From positions 59,507 to 123,506 of the forward strand of contig SIJG01000081.1 of assembly GCA_023374025.1 (NCBI GenBank): a stretch of DNA of 64,000 bases, in the 5' to 3' direction. The stretch is from Heterodera schachtii (Eukaryota; Nematoda; Chromadorea; Rhabditida; Heteroderidae). The position numbers and the translations under genes were made by a program. The notes under the pieces are model-generated. The model saw only the letters and a list, made by a program, of their open reading frames with translations, made no database searches and had not been told where the DNA came from. Positions 23,128 through 34,926 of the stretch are shown here, in pieces (within the stretch, counting starts at the first letter, position 1; each line of letters opens with the position of its first letter).

Positions 23128-23640
23128 TAATTAGGTTTATATTTAATCGCATATTGACTTATTTTCTTAAATAATAAACAATTACAAATTTACAACATTT
23201 GAAATTATAAATTATACAAATATAAGATTAAAATAATCAATGATATAAAAAAAATAGACCTTGTCAAACTGAATGTTTTTAAAGTGAATAAAAATGTATT
23301 CTGTTGACTGAATTTTTAATTTAACAACAATTTCACCAATTAAATTTAAGTCGTTTTTTAATTCCAATTTTTTAGTGGTTAGATATTTAGACTTAAAACC
23401 CAAAATTTCACAAATAAATAAATAATACTTTTAAATTAATTTTATTATATTTTGAGAAAATCTTCAATTATTTATCTGTATTTATGTCCAATTAAGCTTT
23501 TCTTCTATTGTTTTATTTTGAATTTAAAAACCCAAATAAATAAAATCATTCTATTTTTTTAAATTTCAAAATATGTATTTTTCACAAAAAATAAATAGTG
23601 TCATTATTTTATATTAATTTTATCCAATTATTTCAAAAAT
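23128..23640 (+). repeat. Tandem repeat unit 2 (partner 22437-22800)
   Basis: Second unit of the pair. It contains an extra segment at about 23260-23385 and encloses the minus-strand open frame described at 23212-23403. Confidence 0.65.
23212..23403 (-). CDS. Doubtful small ORF in the unit-specific segment
   Basis: A 63-codon frame. Unlike the Phe-rich frames in this window, it has mixed charge (many Lys, Glu and Asp in the first half) and a hydrophobic, aromatic second half. Residues about 12-40 read as alternating strand-like sequence (GEIVVKLKIQ). About two thirds of it lies in the segment that distinguishes tandem unit 2 from unit 1. I do not recognise the family. There is no clear upstream exon or splice acceptor, and a frame of this length is unremarkable in DNA with this composition. 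It may be a chance frame or a decayed exon. Confidence 0.15.
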   Translation of the reverse strand: MGFKSKYLTTKKLELKNDLNLIGEIVVKLKIQSTEYIFIHFKNIQFDKVYFFYIIDYFNLIFV

Positions 23641-25265
23641 ATAATCATATTGGTCGTTTAGTTCAGCTTATGTTCGATGGGTTATGTTATTAAAAAAAGT
23701 TTGATAGTTTTGTCTGATATGCATAATTATTTGTTTTTTTTCTAAAATTTTTGTTCGGATAAACTGGTCGCGTGTTCTTCGAAAAGCGTTCTAAATTTAA
23801 ATGATTTTTTGTTGCAAATTGAATTATTTTAAGCAACGAACCCTTTAATTAAAACAAAATAAGAAAATTTAAATATATTTTTCAACACAAAATATATCTT
23901 TTTACAACATTTAAATTAATTTGATAATTTAATAAAATTCTTCACTTTTTTCCGAGCTATGCTAAAAGATTTAATTTTTTATAATTTATTTATTGTTTAA
24001 TTATTTTAGTTTATTTTTTTTAACATTAAAACTTATTTAGTATAAATGAATGAATATTAATAATCCATTTTTCAACATATTTATACTTTACCAATTGCCA
24101 ATGCAAAATGAGATTTTAAACAATTTTAACTGATATTGACTTTTTTAAAATAAATTTACATTTTTTTTTATTATATTTGTATTATTTCTAATCGCATATT
24201 ATTTGAATTTATTGTTTAAGATTATTTGTTGTTGTTTATATTTTGGATTATTTCTAAAATCTTTTTCAGGTCGACCACATTTACTTTTTTCAGTGCTCTG
24301 CTAACCGATTATTGATGCAGAAGGTGCTCATATATTCATATTTTTTTATAATCAAATAATTTTTTTTAATGTTTTTATCAGTTGTTTTTACATTATAATA
24401 TCTTCATTAATTAATTATATAATTCAGCGAATAAAAATTAAATATTTATTTGGCAGAGTAATCTTATTATAAGTTGGTCGGAGTAAGAAATATTCTTTTC
24501 AATATATATATTTTTTTATTCTTTAACATTGGGAATTTATTTGCATTATATAATAGAAATATGAGTACATATTATAATAAAGATATTTTAAATATTCTAG
24601 AAAATAACTTTTAATTTTATTTAAATTATATCGAATAACAGTCAAGTATATCTGAGGAAGATGGCTAACAAATAATTAGGGTTGTACATTGTATGGACAA
24701 AAAAGGCCGAAATATGGACGAAAAAGCTCAAAAATTAATTATTTGACGAGCAAAAAAAAAAAAATAATAAATTTATTATGTATGATATTGTGGTAAATTA
24801 TTATATGTTTCCATGAGTCTTCAACAGGTAATTTTTTTAATGTTTTTTTTGTTTATTATTTATATTTCTCAGTTTTTACTTTTTTGCATTAAGAGGGATT
24901 TAAATATTTCTTGTTAGATTTATATATTGTAAAAATATATTTCAATAATTTTTTAAAAATCATTTGACTTATTATATTTGGGTGATAACTTAATTAGGAT
25001 AAATAGATTTAATAATATTCTCTTGTAAGATGATTAATTGAGAAATTCTTTGTTATTAATTTATTGCTAAATCCATCGTTTTACTTTTATAATTAAAAAA
25101 CACGAAATATTGTAATGCTTCTTCACCTTCGGAATGAGATTTTAACAGTTTTAAATTTATATTTTAAATTAGTTTTTTATATTGTTTTATTTTTAAAATC
25201 TTGCATCTTAGGTTCTTAATCCTTTACGGATCATCCTTTTTTAATAAATTCTAAGGATTAATCTT
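23640..25265. other. AT-rich mosaic, no gene
   Basis: 24261-24323 has two acceptor-like tracts (ctttttcag at 24261-24269 and ttttttcag at 24285-24293), the second followed by 30 bases and then gtgctc. 24677-24760 is a transposon-end fragment listed separately. 25195-25260 carries complementary half-sites (taatcctt ... aaggatta) around a short T-rich stretch. Nothing else was recognised. Confidence 0.5.
24677..24760 (+). mobile_element. hAT-like left-end fragment, 'tatggac' family
   Basis: Begins tagggttgtacattgtatgg, then acaaaaaaggccgaaatatg and gacgaaaaagctc. The inverted version ends at 37267 inside the composite element (taggattataaattatatgg when reverse-complemented). No right end was found downstream. 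Confidence 0.5.
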
Positions 25266-25269
25266 TTAT

Positions 25270-25539
25270 ATGTACAATAATAGAAACCTAAATATTATAA
25301 AAATAATAAAATCTTATCAAGAAGCCTTACATGTTTTAGAAAAATTAAAATATGAATATCTTTTATTGCCTATTTTTTTAAATTCCTTAATATATGAACA
25401 TATGTTAAAAGAAATTTCAGTACTATTTAAGAATAAAATTCAATGGAAAAAAACAAAGGACTACTTATCAATTTATACCAAAATACTTTTCCCGTTCCAT
25501 GAAATTGAAAGTTATAAATTAATTGTTATAATTAAATGA
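25270..25539 (+). CDS. Hypothetical small ORF, possibly coding
   Basis: An 89-codon frame that looks less like T-rich noise than the others: it is Lys, Glu, Leu and Ile-rich, with helical stretches at about residues 13-30 (YQEALHVLEKL) and 42-75 containing Trp, His and Pro. There is no signal peptide or recognised domain. It sits at the switch from T-rich to A-rich + strand, where A-rich codons naturally give Lys, Asn and Ile, so the composition alone proves little. No splice or polyadenylation signals decide the issue. It could be a single-exon gene, a decayed exon or chance. Confidence 0.25.
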   Translation: MYNNRNLNIIKIIKSYQEALHVLEKLKYEYLLLPIFLNSLIYEHMLKEISVLFKNKIQWKKTKDYLSIYTKILFPFHEIESYKLIVIIK

Positions 25540-27819
25540 ATTCATTGAAAAAGTGAAAGAAAAAAAAATTTAAAAAACCTATAGAAATAAAGCAATAATT
25601 AATAAATACAAAAATATATATTATGTTAAAATGACAAATATCAAAATAATTTTAAAATTAGCTTATCAAAATAAAGGAAAAGACTAATAAAAAATTTATA
25701 AATAAAATCATTTAAATTTTAATTGAAGAAAACAAAAATTTAAAAAAACTTTGAAATAAAATCAAAATATATTTTAATTATATAAATATATTATCCATAT
25801 TAAATTTAAAAATAACAAAAGAATTTTAAGATAAATTACTAAAACAAAATTAAAACAAATTAATTTTAATAGAAATATCGACATTCACCATGAATTTATT
25901 TTTTTGTAATTTAATTTTAGAGCAAAACCTGTTTATTAAAAAAATAAGAAAAAATAATTTATAATTAAGATTTCTAATTAACGCTGAATGCGGTATGTAA
26001 ATTCATAATGATTTTTTAATGTAAAGATTGTTAAAATAAATCCCAAAAAATCTAGAAAATTTTAAGTTCAAGGATGTTAATTTTTAATAAATAAAATCTT
26101 TTTCAATAAAAATCTCATTTAAATTAAACTAATTCTTTTTTCTTTTAGAAAAGAAAGTAAAAAATTATTAAACCTATGAATCGTTTTTTAAAAATTTCCT
26201 TATGTAAAATCATAAAATATTTAATGTTTTTGTCAATTAAAAATTAATGAAATATAATAAATTAATAATTCTCTTTAAAAAAAGAATTTTATAATAGCAG
26301 AAACTTTGATATTGAATGTAATATTTTATCTCATCAACTTGACTATTGGATATTTGGAACGAGAATAACAAGAATAGAAAACTGAGTTTCGTAAAGAAAC
26401 GAAAAAAAAATTAACTAAACATCATTAAAATTTATTAAGGACTAAAGCCCTAAAAAAATCAACATAATATTAAAATACATAACAAAGCAAAGTTAAAAAA
26501 ATAATATTAATTACATTAAGTAAATAAAATCATTTAGAAAATAAAAGTATCAAAATGTATATTTAATGGAATGTTCAATCAGAATTAATGAAATGTTTTC
26601 TGACAAAAATATGATAAGACGACAATAAACAATGGAAAATATTAATATATCCATGAAATGAAAATAAATATTTTATTTTCGTTTCAGCATTTTAAATTTT
26701 TATAGAGAGAAAATATGTAAATTAAACTTCTTAAGCTGTTAATCAATTTTCATATTATTCCACCATGAGAATAAAAACATAAAAATTCTAATATTTAAAA
26801 ACTATTTAAATGTAAAAATTATAAATTGAATATTCAATATAAATAATTTTTGAATATAATAAAAGTTGAGTATGACATTGATTATCGTCTTCAGGAGATA
26901 TGAATGTTAATTAGTATTAAGATTTTACTAATTGTTTGAAATTAAGAAATCAATACCCGTCCTTGGGAAGAGGGTTTGCAAAATATTTAGCGAAAAAAAA
27001 TTCTATTAAAAATAAGCTTCTTATTATTTTTCGAATGGAAAACCAAACATTAAAGAATCAACAACAAAAAAACAGTGCATGAAAAAAATGAGCATTTTAA
27101 TGAAAAAACGACATGATCACAAAATGAATTTGAAAAATATGAATTGCAAATGAATAATTTAAAAAAAGCCAAAAACATAAAAATGAGAACAAACATTTAT
27201 AATTTAATCAAAATTAAAATTAATAAAAAAAACCCTTTTTATTATAATATTTTTAATGTGACTTGAAATTTTAATATAAAGAACTAAAATAAAAAAATTA
27301 TGCGTTGCGACATTAACAAAAGCAGGGAAACTGAAGACAAGGAAAAATTAGTAAAATTTGAAGAAAAAAAATGAAAAGTGAAGCATAAAAAAATGGAAAA
27401 TTATTTGTTAATTGAATTATATTAATTACCATAAGCAACATCAAACTAACCAAATTAAAAAAAACACAGAAAATATACGAACGAATTTTACAATATTTAG
27501 TCAACACTATCATTAATATAGCCAAAATTGTGGAAATTATCATTTTCTTTAAATTTTTATCATTTACCTTTGTTAAAAATATTGATTTATTTGATCAAAT
27601 AAATGTTATTTTATTTTTTAAATTTATACTAACAAAGGTTTTTTTCTATTTTCCATTATTTAGTGAGTTTTTAAATCATTTAAATATTTTGTTTAATTAC
27701 CCAGAGCTATAAATGTCATTAAATTTATTTCTAAAAAAAATTTCTCAAAATAAATAATATTTTATTAAAATACAAAAAATAATTTAAAAAGAAAATATAT
27801 AAATAAATAAAGAAAAAAT

Positions 27820-28029
27820 TTAAGACAACACTTTTTCATAGATTTTAATAAAATATACACTTTTGGCATAAAGGTCCAGAATTTTAGATTCCCGATAAAA
27901 CTTATTATAAGCTTTTTTCAAATAATAAATTAAAATATAAAAAATAAATTCTTTATATTTATTCAAAAAATATAATCTTTTAAATATTTCAGCTAAACCA
28001 AATCTAATGAATGTATGACTATTTTTCAA
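27820..28029 (-). CDS. Doubtful small ORF
   Basis: A 69-codon frame with many Tyr, Phe, Lys and Ile and a central run resembling a membrane or hydrophobic helix (FIFYILIYYL). It lies just downstream, in the minus direction, of another small frame at 28099-28284. Nothing in the protein is recognisable, and the T-rich minus strand of this block yields such frames easily. Confidence 0.15.
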   Translation of the reverse strand: MKNSHTFIRFGLAEIFKRLYFLNKYKEFIFYILIYYLKKAYNKFYRESKILDLYAKSVYFIKIYEKVLS

Positions 28030-28098
28030 TCTATTTGTTATTTTTGTTTTATGTATAAATTACAATTTATTTAAACCTTTTTGATTAATTTTATTCGA

Positions 28099-28284
28099 TT
28101 AAATTAAAATGTAAAGATAATTTAATGAAACATTTTTCATATCGCATAATTTTTTTGTTTCCGGTTTATATAAAAAGTAAAAACCATTAATTATATCAAT
28201 AAAATTAATTCTGAAAGATTTTTCATTAAAAAGATTTATTTGGCATATTTTGGAAATTAATATGAATAAAAATAAAATGTACAT
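28099..28284 (-). CDS. Doubtful small ORF with signal-peptide-like start
   Basis: A 61-codon frame whose first 14 or so residues are hydrophobic (MYILFLFILIS), followed by a mixed segment with Asn, Glu, Lys and Asp and two Cys residues in the whole frame. It could be an exon of a small secreted protein, but T-rich DNA encodes hydrophobic starts by default and no homolog is known to me. Confidence 0.15.
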   Translation of the reverse strand: MYILFLFILISKICQINLFNEKSFRINFIDIINGFYFLYKPETKKLCDMKNVSLNYLYILI

Positions 28285-28410
28285 TTTTGCAAAAATAACA
28301 GATTTACAAAATTTTTTATTAAATTAAAAACAAAATACAAATTAATCAAACCTAACCGGTAAAAAATATCTGATCTCATTCGACGGACACCAATTTCAAT
28401 ATTGAGGGAT

Positions 28411-28474
28411 TTAAAAAGATTATAAATGCTTTTAATGATGTATATTAAAAAAAAAAAAGATTTTCGATAAAAAC
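28411..28474 (+). repeat. 64-bp duplicate, partner at 30098-30166
   Basis: aaaaagattataaatgcttt and taatgatgtatat are identical in both copies, followed by A-runs and tttcgataaaaa. The high identity in such AT-rich DNA suggests a fairly recent duplication. Confidence 0.75.
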
Positions 28475-30097
28475 AGCATATATTTATTAATTTTTACAAA
28501 TAAAAAAATAGTTTATGGCTTAAAAATCTCATTCGATTTTGGACTCGTCTCAATATTTATGGATTTAAAGAGCTTAATATTTGATTTCTGGAAAACTCAG
28601 AATACATACAGAAAGAGCAAAAAATTTCTGACAATTTTCAAATATTAATTTAGAAATATTAATTGAATAAAAATAAACTAAGAAAGCTTTTTATAAATAA
28701 ATAAATTTTAAAATTTAAATCTCTTAAAAATAAAAAAAAATATTAGATATTTTAAAGATTAAAAAAAATCTATCTGAATAAAGCAGAATTACTGAGTATA
28801 TTCAAATAAATAAAAACAAAAATGTAAAAACTAATAATTTATTAAAAGAAAAGCATGAAAATATAATTCTTAAATATTAATGGCATAAAAAATAATTTCA
28901 TAAATTTTAATCTAAAAACTCCAAAAAACTAATTACATACAATAAAACTCAAATGACTAATTAAAATAATAAACAATAAAAAAATGTTAAACCAATAAAT
29001 TTAATGAAAACAGAATTTATGATTATAATATAAGAAAATTTCATTTTTTTCATTATATGTGATGTAATTTTTTATTATTATTTAAAAAAATAAAATATTT
29101 TAAGAAGGCCCTCAATATAATCGTGAGTTTTTTTTCACAAAACGAGAGATATAGAAAAAGAAAAAAACAGGACTAATTAACTCCTAATAAACATAATAAT
29201 AATTTACAGAAAATTTAGTTAGGTTGTGCAAAGTCTTTCTAACAGGCTTTTATAAAAATTATAATTAATTATTTGAGCATTTCACTTAATCTACTTTCTT
29301 CAAAAAAATACAACAATTAAAGGAATAAAAAAAATAGTAATTTCAAAAGTTATTTAAAAATTTAATAGTCAATATTAAGAAAAATTATATTTACCATATT
29401 AATATTTTATCTTGCATTTTGTATTTATTTTATTCACTAATATTTAAAAACTCATTTATATTTTTTTAAATTCATTTAATTTTATTAAAAAATATTTAAC
29501 AAAACTTATTTATGAAAATTTATTTTTCTAACAAGGCATAAAATGGACTATTAAAGAATTTTTTATACCAATTAATAACGAAAACGTATTCCTTAATTGT
29601 TAAAAAATATTAAAATTTCCAATTAAATATTTATTATTTAATTAAATTAAAAATGATACAGATATACCAATTAAATGCAAATTTTTAATTTTGCTTAAAA
29701 CTTTTTATACATTTATAGATGAGCACGAAAATAAAATAATTAAAATAACTTTTAATTAAAGTAATACAATACACTTTCATGATAATACTTCAAATTATTA
29801 TTATATGCCCAAATAAAATCAATTATTAAATTAGAAAAAATATAAAACATAAAAAATGATGAATAAAATTAAGAAAAGAATATAAAGTTCAAATTAAAAA
29901 TATGATAAATTTATAGTTACACCTCTGAAAATGATCTAAGTTTTGCTATTATATGAATCTTTCTCTATAAAAGTACAAATGGAATAAAATCAAAAAAAGT
30001 TATTGGTAAAATTATTAAAGATAAATTTAGGAAAAATTTTTTTTATTAGGATACATATGACCAATTAATATGCTGATTAGATTAAAAAAATTAAAAT

Positions 30098-30166
30098 TTT
30101 AAAAAGATTATAAATGCTTTTAATGATGTATATTTAAAAAAAAAGATTAGATTTCGATAAAAAAAA
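30098..30166 (+). repeat. 64-bp duplicate, partner at 28411-28474
   Basis: Direct repeat of 28411-28474, about 1.7 kb away, with one small insertion in the A-rich part. Confidence 0.75.
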
Positions 30167-30289
30167 GGTTCCTTTTAACCTTATTTACGCAAAAAATAAA
30201 TTCTTAAAATAAAATTTAAAAAAACTCAAGTCCATTGTGAAACATGAATATTTTAAATTAATTTTTGTCCAAAAAATAAAAATGCCAAA

Positions 30290-30915
30290 AATTTGAGAAA
30301 TTTTTTGCAAGTATTTGGCAACCAAATTGAATAATCTTGGTATCATTTGAAAGCTCCTGATGAGGAGAAGCTTTTTCTAAGCAAATTAAAGCAATTTGAT
30401 AAATTAGAAAAAAGACATAATCTTTTGAAATTTTGTTTTTTGAATAACTTTTAAAACAACATTTAAAGCTATAAAAATAGACAAAGAAATCGATGCAGAA
30501 AGTTTTTCTCTATCGGAATACAAAACTTGAAGAGGATTTAATATCAGGAAAAAGTCCCAAAATTTTTCGGAAGTCACAAATAGGAATTCCGACCACAAAA
30601 ACTAGGAAATCGGAAATTTTTCAAAAAACATAAAATATAATAAGAAAATTTCTAATATTTTAATGGGCCAAATTTTTTAATTCATCACCAAGAAAATGGT
30701 GATTTCAAAAATGTTTGGTATATTTCTATATTTGTTTGAAAAAAATTATTTAATGAATTTCATCAAAAATTTTTCATCTCATTTTACATAAACATTTTTG
30801 GGAAAATGAATATTACACCTTTTTTGCGGCGAGTTTTTTTAAGATTTTTTGAAAAACATGGAGGGTGGGGAGGTCGGGCGGTGCAGATAGGCTCCGCTGG
30901 AGAAAATTTTTATTC
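30290..30915 (+). mobile_element. Remnant of a core-bearing element
   Basis: 30720-30905 matches the interior of element C (11175-11352): gtttgaaaaaaattatttaa, ttttgggaaaatgaatatta, ttttttgcggcg, tggaggg and the hairpin core. The upstream part (ggtatcatttgaaagctcct, then gtttttctctatcggaat) has no counterpart in C. No terminal inverted repeats or target duplications are visible, so this is an eroded copy. Confidence 0.65.
30875..30900. repeat. GC-rich hairpin core, copy 6
   Basis: A degenerate core, cgggcggtgcagataggctc continuing cgctgg. Several stem pairs are broken compared with copies 1-3, which is consistent with age. Confidence 0.75.
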
Positions 30916-32759
30916 AAAGATAAATTTCGTTTTTTTTTTTCAAATTTATTTGTTTTCCTTTGATTTGCATATGTTAACACTTTGCTTACCTTAATTATTC
31001 TTAAATAACATGCAAAAAAAAAAATCTTTAAAATTTTTATTGAATTAAAAATAATTATAATAATAAAAAAATACTTAATTTAAATTTACTTAACTATTAC
31101 AAAGTTTCAAAATTACCCATTAATTTTACACATTTTATGTCCCTTTAAATAATTATTTTAGATTAGTCAATTATTAAATACAAAAAAACAAAGGATTTTG
31201 TACAAATAAAAAATAAAAAAACACATTCCAATCAATAAAAATAAAAAAAAATGGTAAATTAGCACTGTTTTACAATACAAATGGCCAATTAAATAAATTT
31301 GTAATTTTTTTTTATATAAGCAAAACAAAAAGTTTATAGAAATATTTTTTAAATCAAAATGAATAAAATAAAAAATGAAATGATTTGAATTTTTATTACA
31401 CTGATTAAAACGCTATTAAATAATTTTGCTTTTCGAGAAAATTGAATAGTAAGGCTTAAATTTCGTCATGAAAATACAGACCAGACTGTTTTCATCAACC
31501 TGGATTTTTCTGGATTGTGTTAAGATTAAATTTTCAAATTTTTAAAATTTATTAAATTAATGGTTTTGTTTAAAATATTTTTTAATCAAAATAAACTTAA
31601 AAATAGAATATTCATAAAATCTTTTCGAGTTTACAAAAATTATTAAATTTTGGAGGTGTGCCGTGACTGAAAAAACCCTCTGGACCGTGACCGTATATTA
31701 TAAATCCTTCGTGACAATGATCTTTCAATATTGGTGGTAAAATAATTGTGATGAAATAATTAAATTTAAATTCAAAAATATGAAAAAAACATTAGAGCAA
31801 TAAAAAACAATCATAAGGAATACGAAAAAACAAACACAAGATAAATTCGAATGATAAAAAAATGTTAATCCTCTTAGACGATAATTTGATAATTGATTGA
31901 ACATTTATAAAATATCAACCAAATGAATTATTTAAAAAAATTTCAAAATTGCTTATTACAATATTCTTTATTTAATATTATAAGACAAAAAAATGAATAT
32001 TGTTGTGTCGCCAAAAAGCAAGATTTACAAAAATTAAACCAATAAAAATATTGTAATTGTATTAAATATCATTTAATGAAAATAAAAAATGACTTGTTCA
32101 AGGAGTTGCTAATTTAGCAGAAGACAAGACAAGTTAAAATAGGATGAGAAAAAATGCTAACATATAAAAATATATTATTTATTTGCACAATAAGAAAAGC
32201 ATAAACAAATTAATAAATATTTGAAACGTTTTGGCTAATTTAACCTAAAAGATAAATACAAAATACATAAATAAAAATGATAATTGTAAAGATTGAAAAA
32301 TACACATGATTTCTATTTAAAAAAAATTACATATGAATAATGAAATAACTATATAAATAAAAAATAATTAAATATAAAAATTGATGTATTTATGTATTTA
32401 ACTTCGCAATTCAAATATTTAATTAACATTTTAAACGTTGATTACGATAAATATATCTTTTAAACTTATGATTATTTTTGATGATCTGAACTGCACGAAC
32501 AAAAATTCGTGATATTTTAAAACAATACAATTTAAAAATTGGATAAATCTTTTTTGTTTCAGAACAAAAAAGAAAATAAATTATAACACCATTGCTTTTG
32601 ATGAATTATATAATGGAAAGAGCAAGAAAATACTATTGAAAGTGACAATAAATAAAAAATATAGATCCCTTCGTATCATTTAAAATTAATAAAATTGTCA
32701 ATTTTGGTGAAAAACTGTTAAACAATCAGATTTACAATTTCAATTAAAAATTGGCCTTG

Positions 32760-33130
32760 ACCGACCGCCCCCCCCCCCCGCAAGTAAATGTATTCGTACA
32801 ATTTTTACTAATTTAAAAATTTAAACCAATAAGTTTCTTCTAATTATAACTAATTATATTAAATGGCCATGAAAAAAATTGTGATTGATGGGCAGTAATT
32901 TTTACATATAAACATACTTTGAAGAAAAAAATTTTTTTGTCTGTGACATAAAAAGTCAAATACCACCCCGACCAAGCAGACTCCGACAAAACCTGACCCC
33001 GAGTTTACGCACCTGAAATAGGTAGGGGACATAAATGGCACGGCCAAATTCACATCACGCTTCTGATTGGTTTTTTTATACCAATTTTACAGTTTAATCA
33101 ACAACAGTAGTAACGACGACAATAGACACA
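32760..33130. other. GC-richer flank with C-run
   Basis: A run of Cs at 32767-32779, then AT-rich DNA, then a GC-richer stretch at 32955-33055 (ccccgaccaagcagactccg and related). On the minus strand it reads tatttcag, then gtgcgtaaactcggggtcag, an acceptor-like context. The minus open frame at 32859-33053 spans it. I cannot assign a function. Confidence 0.4.
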
Positions 33131-33168
33131 CAAATGGCATATGGTGGTAGCCATTCGTCCATCATGCG

Positions 33169-33369
33169 TTACGGTATTGGAATACGGTGGTCATCGTCCG
33201 CATCGCCACCCCCACCACCTTCTTCTCCTCCTCCTCCCTCTCCTCCATCGTTGGTACTATCATGGCCATTAATAACAGATAATGAAGGTGATGGTGGTGG
33301 TGGCGATAATGGTGTCGATATTGTTATTGTTTCTGCGGTTGTTGATGTTACTGTAACTTTCAGACTCAT
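33169..33369 (-). CDS. Candidate exon: Ser/Thr/Pro then Gly/Glu/Asp-rich segment
   Basis: A 66-codon minus-strand frame with a plausible start: MSLKVTVTSTT-type Thr/Ser-rich start, a Pro/Ser run (residues about 22-30), SVINGHD, then a Gly/Glu stretch and a short acidic tail. GC content is higher than in the surrounding DNA. A gt dinucleotide (…ccgtaac) overlaps the end, so a 5' splice site there is possible. The + strand frame at 33134-33499 (Ser/Pro then acidic Gly) covers the same triplet repeats and cannot be excluded. Low-complexity triplet DNA can also be noncoding. No domain was recognised. Confidence 0.3.
   Translation of the reverse strand: MSLKVTVTSTTAETITISTPLSPPPPSPSLSVINGHDSTNDGGEGGGGEEGGGGGDADDDHRIPIP
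33196..33310. repeat. Triplet-rich low-complexity DNA (cc-n / ggt)
   Basis: Imperfect ccaccacc, tcctcctcc and ggtggtggtgg runs within an otherwise AT-rich region. They give long open frames on both strands. Confidence 0.8.
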
Positions 33370-33499
33370 TATTCTTTTTATAAAAATGCATTATTTAAAT
33401 TTTATTTTCATATTTTTTTTTCGCTCTAAACTATTAGCAATAATAATTCAAATATACTATAAAATAGTATTTTCAAAAATTGATCCTTTTATTTTTTAA

Positions 33500-34334
33500 A
33501 GTATTTAAACATATTTTATTTATTTTTTATTTTTTTAGAGATTTAATTTTAAAATTTATTTTTTTATTTGTCACAAGCTTTTCTTTAATTTATTTTATAA
33601 TTCAAAGAATATTTCTTTATTAATATTTTGGCAATTTGTTAGAAATTTTAATTCTTTCTATAGGATTAAACAATTTTCCAGAAAAACAAAATTAATTAAA
33701 GTGTTTCATATTATTAAACATAAAAACAATATATTTATATTAATCAAATAATTTAATATTTATTGTGCCTGAATTAATTTATTAATTTTAAAGGATTATT
33801 CAATTTTTTTACTCTTATGGCAACAATGAATTTTATTTATTATAAAGTTTTAATAATATGGCAATTTTATTTTTTCATTTTTCTCGCCTTCTCGCTGATA
33901 AATTGTTATTTTCTTTACTTTGACTTGAGTCGCATTTAGCAGCTTCTTTGTCATATATATGTAAATAAAAATAGACTTTTTTTGCCTTTTCAATTCATTT
34001 TATTATTTTTTATTAATGCAAATTATTTAATGCATTTTTATTGAAGAATAAAAACATTTTTCTTTAAGTTTTCTCATAATATAAAAAATACATTTTTTAT
34101 CGGTTTTTGAGAAAAATTAACATTTTTGTTTTTTGTTTTTTTTTTAAATATATGAATAGAAAATTTTCAATATTATTTTAACTGAAATATTCTTAATTAA
34201 TTAATTTCACTGAAAAAATGAAGAATGGATGATGTTTGACCAGGTTATGTTTATTTTTTATATTAATGATAATGTTCAATATTCACTGATGTTTAATAAT
34301 AATAAATTATTTTTTAATTTTTTAATATATAACA
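33500..34334. other. AT-rich mosaic, no gene
   Basis: 33940-34020 is a repeat shared with 55795-55872 (cagcttctttgtcata and gccttttcaattcattttat). Nothing else was identified. Confidence 0.6.
33940..34020 (+). repeat. Repeat, partner at 55795-55872
   Basis: The shared order is cagc--ctttgtcata, aaaaaggttttttt-like T-run, and gccttttcaattcattttat. The 55-kb copy is nearly identical in the last block. Confidence 0.7.
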
Positions 34335-34342
34335 GTTATATG

Positions 34343-34926
34343 TAGGGATGATATTTATAGGCACTAAAAACCGTCAAAATAGGTAGGCCTTAGGCTCTAA
34401 AAAACCCCCAAAATAGGCCTTAAAAATGGAAAATAGGCACTAAAAACCTCGTTTTTAGGGATGTAAAATGACAAAATGTATTCAAAAAAGTAAAAAATTA
34501 GGCCAAATCAGTACTGAGATATATAATTTTTAAAGCACAAATTATTGTCAAGAAAATAAATAAATAAATTTTTGATATGAATTTTTGAAAAGTTTTTCAT
34601 TTCTTATGGGTGTATTTTGAAAAAATTTCGGGTCGATTCTTAAGGGTGTATTTTTTTTTTTAATTTTAAGTCGATTCTTAGGGGTGCATTTTTCCTTTTT
34701 ATTGCATTTTTGTTAATAATTTTGGGCAAAATGCCAAAATAGGCAAAAATAGGCTCTTTCAAAATTTTTTAGGCTTTTTAGGCGCTAAAAATAAAAGCCT
34801 AGAAAATAGGCACTAATAACTCGAAAAGTAGCTTAACAACAGCCCAAAAAAACATGTTTTTTGTGCGTTTCAGGCCACGGGGAGCTCAGGAAAAAAATAG
34901 GCTTTTGCCTAAAAATATCATCCCTA
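34343..34926. mobile_element. Non-autonomous hAT-type element, taggcactaaaaa arms (element E)
   Basis: A 584-bp element with the inverted repeat tagggatgatattt and perfect 8-bp duplications gttatatg at 34335-34342 and 34927-34934, diagnostic of hAT. The arms are degenerate ggcactaaaaacc/ataggcaaaaatagg repeats. The interior repeats gggtgtattttt and gtcgattctta, phrases also seen in elements A and C. The hairpin core and tRNA-like segment of elements B-D are absent. There is no transposase. Confidence 0.93.

Larger units (their letters stand above)
25540..32760. other. A-rich block (apparent inverted tract), no confident gene
   Basis: Here the + strand is rich in A-runs, the reverse of the T-rich DNA on both sides. 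28380-28410 contains caatattgagggattt, the complement-direction relative of the delta island flank. A duplicated segment lies at 28411-28474 and 30098-30166. A transposon remnant occupies 30290-30910. GC-richer spots at 26955-26980 and 31650-31735 (cgtgaccgta repeats, possibly another element fragment) are not otherwise explained. Confidence 0.6.
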
